DNA of 11,885 bases from an uncultured bacterium (lineage in GTDB: Bacteria > Desulfobacterota > Desulfobulbia > Desulfobulbales > Desulfobulbaceae): assembly GCA_903896915.1 (NCBI GenBank), contig CAITZN010000433.1, positions 1 through 11,885 of the forward strand. Reading direction: 5' to 3'. This document shows positions 1-8,119 of this stretch, in pieces. Each line of letters opens with the position of its first letter. The first letter of the stretch is position 1. Both the position numbers and the translations under genes were made by a program. The notes under the pieces are model-generated. The model was given only the letters and a program-made list of their open reading frames with translations. It was not told the origin of the DNA and did not search any database.

Positions 1-2
1 AG

Positions 3-518
3 TTGGGTGAGTTGCAGGAAACGCTGGGCGAATATGATAAGGCGGTTTCACTCTACAAAAAATCTTTGGCAATCCTTGAGAAACAACGAGGGCCGGATCA
101 TCCTGTGTTGGCCAACATCCTTGATAAACTGGCGGCACTTTGCATGGAGCTGGAGATGGAGAAGCAGGCGGTGCCCCTCTACGAACGCCTGGTCCGAATC
201 CGGGAAAAGGCCCTGCGGCCAACCCATCCACAACTGGCTTTGAGTCTTAATAATCTCGCTGAATCCTACCGCCTGCAGGGGCAGTATGCGGAAGCTGAAA
301 TCTGTTACCGGAAGTCACTGGCGATCAACGAAACCCTGCATGGTCTGGAGCATCCCAGCGTTGCGGCTGTCCTTCAGGAACTGGCCAAATTGTGTTCCAG
401 CCAGCGCAAGCCCGAAGAGGCCGAGCAGTATCAACAGCGGGCCTCAGCCATCTTTCAAAAGAGTGTCGAGGCCTCTGAGCAGAAAACCGGGCAGGAAGCC
501 CTGACCTTGGAAATTTAA
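3..518 (+). CDS. TPR-repeat protein, kinesin-light-chain type (5' part outside window)
   Basis: This is the C-terminal end of a tetratricopeptide-repeat protein, presumably a protein-protein interaction scaffold. The visible 171 residues contain helical repeats with a strict 42-residue period: His-Pro pairs fall at residues 33-34, 75-76 and 117-118, each followed by A-x-x-L-x-x-LA and later a Y-x-x-A(E/V)-x-x-(L/C)Y pattern. That is the signature of the kinesin-light-chain/TPR_12 class rather than the 34-residue class. The last ~25 residues are polar and probably unstructured. A TTG codon opens the frame at position 3, but the window starts in the middle of a repeat, so the true start almost certainly lies upstream. 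The next gene begins 40 nt downstream on the same strand. The partner and cellular location cannot be told from this fragment. Confidence 0.85.
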   Translation: MGELQETLGEYDKAVSLYKKSLAILEKQRGPDHPVLANILDKLAALCMELEMEKQAVPLYERLVRIREKALRPTHPQLALSLNNLAESYRLQGQYAEAEICYRKSLAINETLHGLEHPSVAAVLQELAKLCSSQRKPEEAEQYQQRASAIFQKSVEASEQKTGQEALTLEI

Positions 519-558
519 CCCTTGCGGCCTCAGTGCTGGCAAGTAAACGGACGAATAC

Positions 559-1101
559 ATGGATCTTGTTGATCTCATTCAAGAAAAGAAATTTCTCGGC
601 CAGGAGTTTTTGGCCTGGCTCTGGTTTAAATCGGAAGAACGCGGCGGCTATGTCGAGGTGCCCGGCAAGGGCGATGTCCTGGTCGTTTTCGAGAAGCATA
701 TGCTCCTTGAGTACGGCGAGGGCGATGCCAGCGAGAAGGTGATCTGCCGTGGCCTGCAGACTGAGCTGAAAGAGGCTAGGGCCGGATTGGGTCTTGCCAA
801 AAAGCCGGAGCAGGCTCGTATCCGTCTCGCCTATGGGGATTATGAATTCGGAGTAACCCTCACCGCGATGATTTTTGAGTTTCGCAATGTCCGGCTGCCC
901 AAAACCGTTGACAGCGTCGATGAGGGCAAAAATGCCGAAAGTATGGAAGGGCGGATTCTGGAACGGATCGCCCTGTTTGAGCAACTGACCCGGCTGGTGG
1001 GTGACCTGTTCCGGATGTTCATCAATATCAGGGCTTCAAAGCTCTGGGACGAAGAACTGGTCAAGATCCGAACCTGGGTCGAATCCGGCGTTCATCGGTG
1101 A
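559..1101 (+). CDS. Conserved hypothetical protein, resembles the C-terminal half of deltaproteobacterial RdgC-like proteins
   Basis: A 180-residue soluble protein with no signal peptide or membrane segment. Near the N-terminus (residues 12-26) lies a FLGQEFLAWLWFKSE block. Further on come an acidic 'LLEYGEGDA' stretch, an 'ELKEARAGL' helix, a 'RLPKT' motif and a C-terminal helix pair around 'LFEQLTRLVGDLFRMF'. From memory, this order of motifs matches the C-terminal half of proteins annotated as recombination-associated RdgC in Desulfovibrio-like bacteria; this is recollection, not a search result. The N-terminal half of such proteins is absent here, since the gene upstream encodes TPR repeats. 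The start at ATG 559 has only a weak purine stretch before it. It lies 40 nt after the TPR gene and 27 nt before gatB, so co-transcription with gatB is likely. Function is unassigned; a nucleic-acid-related role is a guess. Confidence 0.75.
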   Translation: MDLVDLIQEKKFLGQEFLAWLWFKSEERGGYVEVPGKGDVLVVFEKHMLLEYGEGDASEKVICRGLQTELKEARAGLGLAKKPEQARIRLAYGDYEFGVTLTAMIFEFRNVRLPKTVDSVDEGKNAESMEGRILERIALFEQLTRLVGDLFRMFINIRASKLWDEELVKIRTWVESGVHR

Positions 1102-1128
1102 TAAACCCTTACCTTTATAGCAGCATTT

Positions 1129-2556
1129 ATGGAATTTGAGACCGTAATCGGGCTGGAAATCCACGCCCAGATGAAGACCAAAAGCAAGATTTTCTGCGGC
1201 TGTTCTATTGCCTTCGGTGCGCCGCCCAACACCCATACCTGTCCGGTTTGTCTGGGCATGCCGGGCTCGCTGCCGGTTCTCAACCGCAAGGTGGTGGAAT
1301 CGGCTATCAAGCTGGGACTTGCCACCGACTGCACCCTCAATCGGGATAACCGGTTTGCCCGCAAGAACTATTTTTATCCCGATCTGCCCAAGGGCTACCA
1401 GATTTCCCAGTTCGACCTGCCCATCTGCGAGCACGGTCAGATCGATATCGAGGTGGAGGGGCAAAGCCGCAAGACTATCGGCATCACCCGCATTCACATG
1501 GAGGAGGATGCCGGTAAGCTCGTGCACGACGAGCGCGAGCCGCTCAGCTATGTCGATCTCAACCGTGCTGGCACGCCGCTCCTAGAAATTGTCAGCGAGC
1601 CGGATCTCCGGTCACCGCAGGAGGCGGTAGCCTATCTGAAAAAGTTGCACGCGATTGTCCGTTATCTCGACATCTGTGACGGCAACATGCAGGAAGGCAG
1701 TTTCCGCTGCGATGCCAACATTTCACTGCGACCGGTGGGACAAAAGGAATTGGGCACCCGCACCGAGCTGAAAAACATGAACTCGTTTCGCAATGTCCAG
1801 CTGGCCCTGGAGTACGAGATCAGGCGGCAGCGCGATCTACTCCTGGAAGGCGGCAAGGTGATCCAGCAGACCCTGCTGTGGGACCCGGACAGAAACCAGA
1901 CCGAGTCCATGCGCGGCAAGGAAGAAGCGCACGATTACCGCTACTTTCCCGATCCCGATCTTGTTCCGGTGGTGCTCGACGAGGCCTGGATTGAAATCCT
2001 CCGCCAGCAGCTGCCCGAGTTGCCGGACAAGCGGCGATTGCGTTTTAGCCGCGATTTTGAACTGGGCGACTATGATGCTGAGATCCTCACCGCCTCCCGC
2101 GACCTTGCCGACTATTTCGAGGCTGCCTACCGGGAGTTTGGCAATGCCAAAAAACTGAGCAATTTTATCGGCACCGAACTGTTGCGCGAGTACGGCCCCG
2201 AGCAGATCGGCGCATGCCCGGTGCGTCCAGTTCAACTGGCCCGACTGCTGCTCTTGATCGAGGAGGGCAAAATCTCGGGCAAGATCGCTAAAACAGTCTT
2301 TGTCGAGATGCTGGCCACAGGCACCGATCCGGAGCAGATCGTCAAGGCCAAGGGGCTGGTGCAGATGAGTGATGAGGGCGAGCTCATCGCCAAGGTGCGC
2401 GAGATCATTGCCGCCAATCCGGAGCAGCTGCAGCAGTACCGCGAGGGTAAGACCAAGGTGATCGGCTTTTTCGTCGGCCAGTTGATGCAGAAGACCAAGG
2501 GGCAGGCCAATCCGCAACTGGCCAACAAGTTGTTTCTGCAGGAGTTGAACGGTTAG
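1129..2556 (+). CDS. gatB: Aspartyl/glutamyl-tRNA(Asn/Gln) amidotransferase subunit B
   Basis: GatB is the tRNA-binding and kinase subunit of the GatCAB complex. The complex activates misacylated Glu-tRNA(Gln) or Asp-tRNA(Asn) with ATP and amidates it with ammonia channelled from GatA. The 475-residue product has the usual family length. Visible hallmarks are the opening [11 protein letters not shown], a Cys set C23-x-C25 and C38-x-x-C41 followed by [11 protein letters not shown], the [14 protein letters not shown] block, [12 protein letters not shown], and a C-terminal YqeY-like helical tail (about residues 330-475) ending in a [13 protein letters not shown] motif. ATG 1129 gives the canonical N-terminus, although it lacks a clear Shine-Dalgarno sequence, so translation may be coupled to the gene 27 nt upstream. 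gatA and gatC are not in the window and must be elsewhere. radC starts 11 nt downstream. Confidence 0.97.
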   Translation: MEFETVIGLEIHAQMKTKSKIFCGCSIAFGAPPNTHTCPVCLGMPGSLPVLNRKVVESAIKLGLATDCTLNRDNRFARKNYFYPDLPKGYQISQFDLPICEHGQIDIEVEGQSRKTIGITRIHMEEDAGKLVHDEREPLSYVDLNRAGTPLLEIVSEPDLRSPQEAVAYLKKLHAIVRYLDICDGNMQEGSFRCDANISLRPVGQKELGTRTELKNMNSFRNVQLALEYEIRRQRDLLLEGGKVIQQTLLWDPDRNQTESMRGKEEAHDYRYFPDPDLVPVVLDEAWIEILRQQLPELPDKRRLRFSRDFELGDYDAEILTASRDLADYFEAAYREFGNAKKLSNFIGTELLREYGPEQIGACPVRPVQLARLLLLIEEGKISGKIAKTVFVEMLATGTDPEQIVKAKGLVQMSDEGELIAKVREIIAANPEQLQQYREGKTKVIGFFVGQLMQKTKGQANPQLANKLFLQELNG

Positions 2557-2567
2557 AGCTGGCACTA

Positions 2568-3305
2568 ATGGATAAGAGTGAGTGGCAGCAGAAGGGCGAG
2601 GGCCATCGGCAGCGGCTCCGCGACAAGTTCCTGGAACAGGGGATCGAGGCCTTCACCGACACCGAGGTCATCGAGTTGCTGCTCACCTTCGGTACCCCTC
2701 GTTCCGACTGCAAGGAGGCCGCTCGTTCGGCTCTTGAGCAATTCAAGACCCTGCCTGCCGTGCTCGACGCTGCGCCCGTGCAGCTGCAGCAGGTCAAGGG
2801 CATTGGTGCCAAAAATATCTTCGCCCTGCAATTCATCCAGGGGGTGGCTCGGCGCTACCTCCGTCAACGGATCGTCGGTAAAAAATACATTCATAGCTCC
2901 CGCGAGGTGGCCGATTATCTCCTTCATACCATGCGGGGCCTGCAGCATGAGGTCCTGACAGTGGTTTTCCTCGACGCTGCCCATGGCATCATCGATTCCG
3001 CCGTGGTGGCCGAGGGCACGGTGACGGTCAATACGGTCTATCCGCGGGAACTGGTCAAGGCGGCCCTGGCCCGCAATGCCAGCGGCCTGGTGATCGCCCA
3101 TAATCACCCTTCCGGCTCGCTGACTCCGTCCCCCCAGGACGAGGAACTGACCCGTTCGCTCCACATGGTCTGCTCGTTTATGCACATCAGCCTGCTCGAT
3201 CACCTGATCATCGGCGCGGGCGATAAGGTCTACAGCTTTGCCGACAGCGGTCTCATGACCCGGATCCGCGACGACTGCCGCCGGATTCTCGAACACAGAG
3301 GCTGA
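2568..3305 (+). CDS. radC: RadC family JAB/MPN-domain protein
   Basis: A 245-residue RadC-family protein. The family was linked historically to DNA repair, but the real role is unsettled. The N-terminal ~100 residues form a helical UPF0758-type domain with a helix-hairpin-helix motif near residues 76-85 (VKGIGAKNIF), suggesting DNA contact. The C-terminal part (about 105-230) is a JAB1/MPN metalloprotease-like domain. It carries a JAMM motif: H178-N-H180-P-S-G, then S188 and D191, exactly ten residues after the second His, with E149 as a candidate upstream glutamate. The metal site therefore looks intact. The start is 11 nt after the gatB stop. The stop codon overlaps the hemW start by one base (TGATG), so radC and hemW are probably translationally coupled and share an operon with gatB. 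Confidence 0.95.
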   Translation: MDKSEWQQKGEGHRQRLRDKFLEQGIEAFTDTEVIELLLTFGTPRSDCKEAARSALEQFKTLPAVLDAAPVQLQQVKGIGAKNIFALQFIQGVARRYLRQRIVGKKYIHSSREVADYLLHTMRGLQHEVLTVVFLDAAHGIIDSAVVAEGTVTVNTVYPRELVKAALARNASGLVIAHNHPSGSLTPSPQDEELTRSLHMVCSFMHISLLDHLIIGAGDKVYSFADSGLMTRIRDDCRRILEHRG

Positions 3306-4456
3306 TGAACCTTGCCGCCTTGGCCGGGCTCTATGTGCACGTTCCCTTTTGCCAACAGAAGTGTGGGTATTGCAGTTTTTACTCCTTTGCCCCGCAGGCA
3401 GGGGACACGCAGCGTTATGTAGAGGCGGTGCAACTGCAGATGCGCCAGTTGGCAAGGGATGCGGACGTCCGGACCCTGTCTTTTTCCTCCGTCTTTTTTG
3501 GCGGTGGTACTCCTTCGACCCTTCCGGTTACGGTGCTGGCCTCGCTGCTCGCCGATTGTTGTGAACTTTTCTCGTTTACCAAGGAGATGCCGGAGATAAC
3601 CATCGAGGTTAATCCCGGAACCATTGATGCCAAGGGGCTGCAGCAGTTGCGCCGGGCCGGGTTCAACCGCCTCTCTATCGGCATCCAGTCGTTTGCTGAC
3701 CAGGAATTGCAGCAACTCGGACGCATCCATACCAGCGGCGAGGCCCAGGCGACCATTGAGGCGGCGAGATCGGCCGGTTTTGATAATCTCAGCTTTGATC
3801 TGATGTACGGCCTGCCGGGGCAGAGCGTCCGCAGCTGGCAGGAAACCCTGGAGCGGGCCCTGGCCATTGCCCCGGAGCACCTGTCCCTGTATGAGCTGAC
3901 CGTGGAGGAGGGGACGCCGTTTTTTCTGCAGGCGGAGCAAGGCCAATGGGCGTTGCCGTCTGAGGATGCGGTAATGGCCATGTTGGCCACTACCGAGACC
4001 GCCGTCGATAGCAGTCCCCTGGAGCGCTATGAAATTTCCAATTACGCAGTTGCAGGCCGTCAGTGCCGTCATAACCTCAACTACTGGCACAACGGCCTCT
4101 ATCTCGGGCTTGGGCCCGGAGCGGTCTCGGCCTTTGGCGGACAGCGGCGGGCCACGGTTGCCGACCTGCCAGACTTTTGTCGGCGCGTGGCCGCTGGGCA
4201 GTCGGTTTGGGCTGAGGAGGAGCAATTGGATGCGGCAGCCGCTTTCCGTGAGACCGTAATCATGGGCCTGCGGCTGCTGGCCGGGGTTTCTATCACCGAG
4301 TTGCGCCACCGGTTTGGTCTTGATGTAACGACTTATTACGGCGCGAGTCTGCACCGGCTGCTTGACCAGAATCTGGTCGCCATTGAGGGAGGACGCCTTT
4401 TTCTCACCCGTCAGGGGCTGCCCCTGGCCAATCAGGTGATGGCTGCGCTGGTCTAG
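3305..4456 (+). CDS. hemW: HemW-type radical SAM heme chaperone (coproporphyrinogen-oxidase-like)
   Basis: A 383-residue radical SAM protein. It opens with YVHVPFCQQKCGYCSFYSF: C16-x3-C20-x2-C23 is the [4Fe-4S]/SAM-binding triad. The next family-defining position is Phe25 rather than the fourth cysteine of true oxygen-independent coproporphyrinogen oxidase (HemN), which places it in the HemW group. FFGGGTPS (SAM-contacting) and IEVNPGT, GFNRLSIGIQSF and FDLMYGLPGQ follow. A winged-helix-like HemN C-terminal domain (about residues 310-380) contains the FRETVIMGLRLLAG motif. HemW proteins bind heme and are thought to deliver it to target apoproteins in the cytoplasm, at the membrane side. Length fits the family. 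Its ATG shares one base with the radC stop. It appears to be the last gene of the gatB-radC-hemW run. Confidence 0.95.
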   Translation: MNLAALAGLYVHVPFCQQKCGYCSFYSFAPQAGDTQRYVEAVQLQMRQLARDADVRTLSFSSVFFGGGTPSTLPVTVLASLLADCCELFSFTKEMPEITIEVNPGTIDAKGLQQLRRAGFNRLSIGIQSFADQELQQLGRIHTSGEAQATIEAARSAGFDNLSFDLMYGLPGQSVRSWQETLERALAIAPEHLSLYELTVEEGTPFFLQAEQGQWALPSEDAVMAMLATTETAVDSSPLERYEISNYAVAGRQCRHNLNYWHNGLYLGLGPGAVSAFGGQRRATVADLPDFCRRVAAGQSVWAEEEQLDAAAAFRETVIMGLRLLAGVSITELRHRFGLDVTTYYGASLHRLLDQNLVAIEGGRLFLTRQGLPLANQVMAALV

Positions 4457-4513
4457 CCCCGTTTACAAGCAGTATAGAGTTTACCTTTCATCCTACCCCA
4501 GAAGGAGGCTTAT

Positions 4514-5347
4514 ATGGATTGCCAACTGACCGTGCTTTGCGAAAATTCCGTTGCCGTTCCCCATGGACTGATAGGGGAACACGGCTGGGCCGTGCATATC
4601 ACAGCGGGCGCTCACCGGATACTGCTCGATACCGGCCAGGGGCTCGGCCTGGTCAACAACAGCAGGGTATTGGGCGTTGCTTTAGATCAGCTCGACGGGA
4701 TCGTTATCAGTCACGGCCACTACGATCACACCTCAGGTCTGGCCGATGCCCTACTGATCAATGGCAAGACCGACACCTATCTGCATCCGGATGGTTTTGT
4801 TGACCGCTACTGGTTCAAAGACGGGCAATGCCGGGAAATCGGCATCCGCCACAAGCAGGGGTATTTGGAATCCCTGGGGGCGCAGTTCCAACTGGTGACC
4901 GGATTCACCGAGATTTTTCCGCAGGTCTATCTTACCGGCGAAGTGCCGCGGGTCACCGACTTTGAGCCGCCTGATGCTACCATGAAAATCCGCTCAGCCA
5001 GCGGGGAATGGTTGCAGGACGAACTCCGCGATGATCTCTCCTTGGTGGTGGCCACCGACAAGGGGCTGGTGGTGGTCCTGGGGTGCGCTCATGCCGGATT
5101 GATAAATATCCTCACCCATGTTACCGCCAAGCTTCCCGGTCAACCGATCGCGATGGTGATCGGCGGCACCCACCTCGGCTTTGCCGATGCGACCCAGTTC
5201 AATGCCACCGTGGCCGCTTTACACCATTTCGGCGTCCAGCGGCTGGGGGCCTCCCATTGCACAGGGCTGGCCAATTGCGCCCGGTTACAGCATGTTTTCG
5301 GCGAGCAGTTCTTTTTCGCCGCTGCCGGCACCCGATGGGAATGTTGA
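4514..5347 (+). CDS. MBL-fold metallo-hydrolase (COG1237-like)
   Basis: A 277-residue metallo-beta-lactamase-fold protein. The first metal site is the H67-G-H69-Y-D71-H72 motif inside VISHGHYDHTSGL. Further ligand candidates are H193 in GCAHAGLIN and H248 in SHCTG, with D39 in LLDTGQG marking the first strand-loop of the fold. The N-terminal 'TVLCENSV' opening, the GCAHAG block and the GGTHLGF block recall the COG1237 group, which includes an archaeal dihydropterin-ribofuranosyl-aminobenzene-phosphate synthase homologue; the substrate here is unknown. No signal peptide is visible, so it is presumably cytoplasmic. The start is well fixed by a strong AGGAGG-type ribosome binding site (4502-4508) six bases before the ATG. 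It sits 57 nt after hemW with no terminator seen between, so it could be an independent unit or the operon tail. Confidence 0.9.
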   Translation: MDCQLTVLCENSVAVPHGLIGEHGWAVHITAGAHRILLDTGQGLGLVNNSRVLGVALDQLDGIVISHGHYDHTSGLADALLINGKTDTYLHPDGFVDRYWFKDGQCREIGIRHKQGYLESLGAQFQLVTGFTEIFPQVYLTGEVPRVTDFEPPDATMKIRSASGEWLQDELRDDLSLVVATDKGLVVVLGCAHAGLINILTHVTAKLPGQPIAMVIGGTHLGFADATQFNATVAALHHFGVQRLGASHCTGLANCARLQHVFGEQFFFAAAGTRWEC

Positions 5348-5656
5348 TTCATAGTAACTATTCAGTTAGAGAGTCTGTAGGTCTGCAACCTGTTTTCTAG
5401 TTTCCATGTGGCGCATGGAAACTAGGGAAGGGGGCCGGGAACCATGCTCTGGTGGATAAGATGGTAACTGTTCAGGTGTTTCCTGGGCTTGCCTTTGTTT
5501 GCGCTGCAAGGTAAAAGACAAGGTTGAAAAAAATCTCCGCATCTGTCGGGTGCGGTATGTTGATCAAGAAGTTGTTTGTCTGTCGAATAGTAGTCGGCCG
5601 GGTTGGTACGGTCGGTCCATGTACGGTGTATTTTCATTCAAACAAGGAGAAAGAGT
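5348..5656. other. Intergenic region upstream of fumarase
   Basis: 309 nt without a convincing gene. The clearest element is the perfect palindrome at 5397-5425, listed separately. A weak sigma70-like pair is possible on the plus strand at 5560-5565 (TTGATC) and 5583-5588 (TCGAAT) with 17 nt between them, four of six matches each. It could serve fumarase but is not strong enough to call. A short hairpin (CCGCA/TGCGG) lies at 5537-5555. The fumarase ribosome binding site AAGGAGA is at 5644-5650. Open frames here are short and lack family features. Confidence 0.5.
5397..5425. repeat. Perfect inverted repeat, 12-bp arms, 5-nt spacer
   Basis: Left arm CTAGTTTCCATG (5397-5408), spacer TGGCG, right arm CATGGAAACTAG (5414-5425); all 12 pairs match. 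In RNA, plus-strand pairing could extend by two U-G and two U-A pairs outward (5393-5396 with 5426-5429). Neither strand has a run of T after the hairpin, so it is not a standard intrinsic terminator, although it lies 50 nt after the MBL-hydrolase stop. It may be a REP-like dispersed palindrome, a protein-binding site or a transcript-stabilising stem-loop; the sequence alone does not decide. Confidence 0.8.
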
Positions 5657-7276
5657 ATGGCTGGTTTTGTGTATCAGGATCCTTTTGCCCTCGGCAAAGA
5701 TGAGACCAAATTTCGTTTACTGGAGGGTTCCAGCAAGTACGTATCTGTAGAGACTTTCAACGGCCAGGAAATATTGAAAGTAGCCCCCGAAGCCGTGAAG
5801 GTGATTGCCAATCAGGCGATGCGCGAGGTTTCCTTCCTCTTGCGTCCCGCCCACAATCAGCAGGTCGCCAAGATCTTCGACGATCCGGCCTCTTCTGAAA
5901 ACGACAAAGAAGTTGCGCTGGCCATGCTGCGCAACGCCGAGGTCTCCGCCAATTTTGTTCTGCCGGTCTGTCAGGATACAGGTACGGCCTGTGTCGTTGC
6001 CAAAAAGGGTCAGAACGTGTGGACCGGCTGCGACGACGCTGAGCAGATCTCTGCCGGCGTCTACACCACCTATACCGATGAGAACCTGCGTTATTCCCAG
6101 AATGCGGCGCTGACCATGTACGAGGAGATCAACACCAAAACCAACCTGCCGGCGCAGATCGATATCTATGCCACCCAGGGTGCGGAGTACAAATTTCTTT
6201 TCGTGGCCAAGGGCGGCGGCAGCGGCAACAAGACCTATCTCTATCAGGAGACAAAAGCCCTGCTTAATCCCGGCACCCTCAAAAAATTCCTGGTTGAGAA
6301 AATGAAGACCCTGGGTACGGCGGCCTGTCCTCCCTACCATATCGCCTTTGTTATCGGCGGTACCTCTGCGGAGACCTGTCTTAAGACCGTCAAGCTGGCA
6401 TCCGCCAAGTATCTCGATGCCCTGCCCACCAGCGGCAATGAATACGGTCGCGCTTTCCGCGATCTGGAGCTGGAGAAGGAATTGTTCGAGGCAGCCAGTA
6501 ATCTCGGCCTGGGCGCTCAGTTCGGCGGTAAATATTTTGCCCACGACATCCGCGTGGTCCGTCTGTCACGGCACGGTGCCTCCTGTCCAGTGGGCATGGG
6601 TGTTTCCTGTTCCGCTGACCGAAACATCAAGGCCAAGATCAACAAGGAAGGCCTGTGGATCGAGCAGATGGACACCGATCCCGGCAAGCTGATCCCTGCC
6701 AAATACCGTGACCGCAGTGCTTCCAAGGCGATTAAGATCGATCTCAACCAACCGCTGGACAAGGTTCGGGCTGAGCTGACCAAATATCCGGTCTCTACCC
6801 CGCTGTCCTTGACTGGCACCATCATAGTTGGTCGGGATATCGCCCATGCCAAGTGGAAAGAGATTCTCGATGCTGGCAAACCCCTGCCCGACTATCTCAA
6901 ACAACATCCTGTCTACTATGCCGGTCCGGCGAAAACGCCTCCGGGCAAGCCTTCCGGATCGTTTGGCCCGACCACGGCCGGCCGCATGGATTCCTATGTC
7001 GACCTGTTCCAGAGCAACGGCGGCTCCATGGTGATGATCGCCAAGGGCAACCGTTCCCAGCAGGTTACCGATGCCTGCAAGAAACACGGCGGCTTTTATC
7101 TTGGTTCGATCGGCGGTCCTGCTGCCCTGCTGGCTGAGGAGAATATTAAGAAGGTTGAATGTCTGGATTACCCCGAGCTGGGCATGGAAGCGGTGTGGAA
7201 GATCGAAGTGGTCGACTTCCCGGCTTTCATCCTGGTGGATGACAAGGGCAACGACTTCTTCAAGAGCCTGGTGTAA
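5657..7276 (+). CDS. Fumarate hydratase, class I, single-chain [4Fe-4S] type
   Basis: Class I fumarase interconverts fumarate and L-malate with an oxygen-sensitive [4Fe-4S] cluster. In sulfate reducers and propionate or succinate metabolisers it works in the TCA or methylmalonyl-CoA route. The protein carries both the alpha (N-terminal, about 1-350) and beta (C-terminal, about 370-539) fumarase domains in one chain. With the start at ATG 5657 the cluster cysteines fall at C105 ([10 protein letters not shown]), C224 (GTAACPPYH) and C318 ([11 protein letters not shown]), the same numbers I recall for Escherichia coli FumA. The C-terminal domain holds [29 protein letters not shown] and [16 protein letters not shown] 5657 follows AAGGAGA by six bases; an in-frame upstream ATG at 5603 would add 18 residues without a family match or ribosome site. 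A strong terminator follows at 7334. The exact symbol (fumA, fumB or other) is not assigned. Confidence 0.97.
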   Translation: MAGFVYQDPFALGKDETKFRLLEGSSKYVSVETFNGQEILKVAPEAVKVIANQAMREVSFLLRPAHNQQVAKIFDDPASSENDKEVALAMLRNAEVSANFVLPVCQDTGTACVVAKKGQNVWTGCDDAEQISAGVYTTYTDENLRYSQNAALTMYEEINTKTNLPAQIDIYATQGAEYKFLFVAKGGGSGNKTYLYQETKALLNPGTLKKFLVEKMKTLGTAACPPYHIAFVIGGTSAETCLKTVKLASAKYLDALPTSGNEYGRAFRDLELEKELFEAASNLGLGAQFGGKYFAHDIRVVRLSRHGASCPVGMGVSCSADRNIKAKINKEGLWIEQMDTDPGKLIPAKYRDRSASKAIKIDLNQPLDKVRAELTKYPVSTPLSLTGTIIVGRDIAHAKWKEILDAGKPLPDYLKQHPVYYAGPAKTPPGKPSGSFGPTTAGRMDSYVDLFQSNGGSMVMIAKGNRSQQVTDACKKHGGFYLGSIGGPAALLAEENIKKVECLDYPELGMEAVWKIEVVDFPAFILVDDKGNDFFKSLV

Positions 7277-7333
7277 GCGAAACCTGGTTTCGCATGCAGC
7301 CACGGTTGCTTGCAAGACGTTAAAGCGATGACA

Positions 7334-7365
7334 GGCGGGGAGGGCGCGTTCCTCCCCGCCTTTTT
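7334..7365 (+). terminator. Intrinsic terminator after fumarase
   Basis: Perfect 10-bp GC-rich stem: GGCGGGGAGG (7334-7343), loop GCGCGTT, CCTCCCCGCC (7351-7360), followed at once by TTTTT (7361-7365). It lies 57 nt past the fumarase stop and only 17 nt before the LOG-family start codon. A smaller stem (GCGAAAC/GTTTCGC, 7277-7293) directly after the fumarase stop has no T-run and may simply protect the 3' end. Confidence 0.93.
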
Positions 7366-7382
7366 AATTGGGCGTGTCTGCT

Positions 7383-8054
7383 ATGGATGATTTGAAAACT
7401 TCGGAGGCCTGGCGGATTTTCCGCATTCAGGCTGAACTGATCGACGGCATTGAAACCCTCAACGATTTAGGCCCGGCGGTCTCGATTTTCGGCGGTGCCC
7501 GGTTCGGTGAGGAATCGCCCTACTATAACGCCGCCCGGGAGACGGCTACGCTTTTCTGTCGGCAGAATCTGGCGGTTATCACCGGCGGCGGTCCCGGCAT
7601 CATGGAGGCGGCCAGCCGAGGTTGCTTCGAGGCGGGCGGCACCTCGGTCGGGTTGAATATCACCCTGCCCAGGGAGCAGCATCCCAACCATTACCAGAAT
7701 CGCAGCCTTACCTTCCGCTATTTTTTCATCCGCAAACTGATGTTTGTCCGTTATGCTATGGCCTATGTAATTTTTCCCGGCGGCTTCGGCACTATGGACG
7801 AATTTTTCGAGTCCCTGACCTTGATCCAGACTGGTAAGATCCGCCGCTTTCCCATCGTCTTGTTCGGCAGCAGTTATTGGCAGGGATTGCTGGACTGGAT
7901 TCGGGCGGAGATGCTGCCGCATAGTTGCATCGCCCCCGATGATCTCGATCTTTTTCATGTGGTCGATACACCGGAAGCTGTGGCAGAGATCATCGGCACC
8001 TATATGGAACAATGCCGGCAGTTTCAGGGCGAGCAGCGAAGGACCACGATTTGA
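7383..8054 (+). CDS. LOG family protein (TIGR00730-type), putative nucleotide 5'-monophosphate phosphoribohydrolase
   Basis: A 223-residue Rossmann-fold protein of the LOG ('lysine decarboxylase-like') family. Characterised members cleave cytokinin riboside or other purine nucleoside 5'-monophosphates into base plus ribose 5-phosphate. The two signature loops are present: GGGPGIMEAA at residues 68-77 and PGGFGTMDE at 132-140, with R117-K118 and E140 in positions expected for the active site. Older databases may call it a lysine decarboxylase, which is misleading. I chose ATG 7383. TTG 7368 is in frame but lies in the tail of the preceding terminator, and GTG 7374 is no better supported. None has a clear Shine-Dalgarno sequence, so the start is uncertain by up to five residues. 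The N-terminal extension (SEAWRIFRIQAELIDGIETL) matches the longer bacterial subgroup. The nitroreductase follows after 65 nt. Confidence 0.9.
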   Translation: MDDLKTSEAWRIFRIQAELIDGIETLNDLGPAVSIFGGARFGEESPYYNAARETATLFCRQNLAVITGGGPGIMEAASRGCFEAGGTSVGLNITLPREQHPNHYQNRSLTFRYFFIRKLMFVRYAMAYVIFPGGFGTMDEFFESLTLIQTGKIRRFPIVLFGSSYWQGLLDWIRAEMLPHSCIAPDDLDLFHVVDTPEAVAEIIGTYMEQCRQFQGEQRRTTI

Positions 8055-8119
8055 TGATGGGAATGCTCAGGCAAAACATCAAGAGCAGCGAGTCGTACAA
8101 ATTTTAGGGGAGGTGTAGA

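Noticed and set aside
325..984. 219-codon open frame on the minus strand
   Set aside because: It lies fully opposite the TPR and RdgC-like genes, shows no family motif, and is the expected antisense shadow of GC-rich coding DNA.
3230..4354. 374-codon open frame on the minus strand
   Set aside because: Antisense to hemW, which has unmistakable radical SAM motifs; the antisense product is low-complexity and Arg/Gln/Gly-rich with no recognisable domain.
3305..4456. True oxygen-independent coproporphyrinogen III oxidase (HemN)
   Set aside because: The fourth cysteine of the CxxxCxxCxC motif is replaced by Phe25 and the protein is shorter than HemN, so HemW is the better call.
5717..6544. 275-codon minus-strand frame opposite fumarase
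   Set aside because: Fumarase is certain on the plus strand; the antisense frame has no domain features.
7277..7293. Stem-loop GCGAAAC/GTTTCGC right after fumarase as the terminator
   Set aside because: No T-run follows it; the stem at 7334-7360 with T5 is clearly the terminator.
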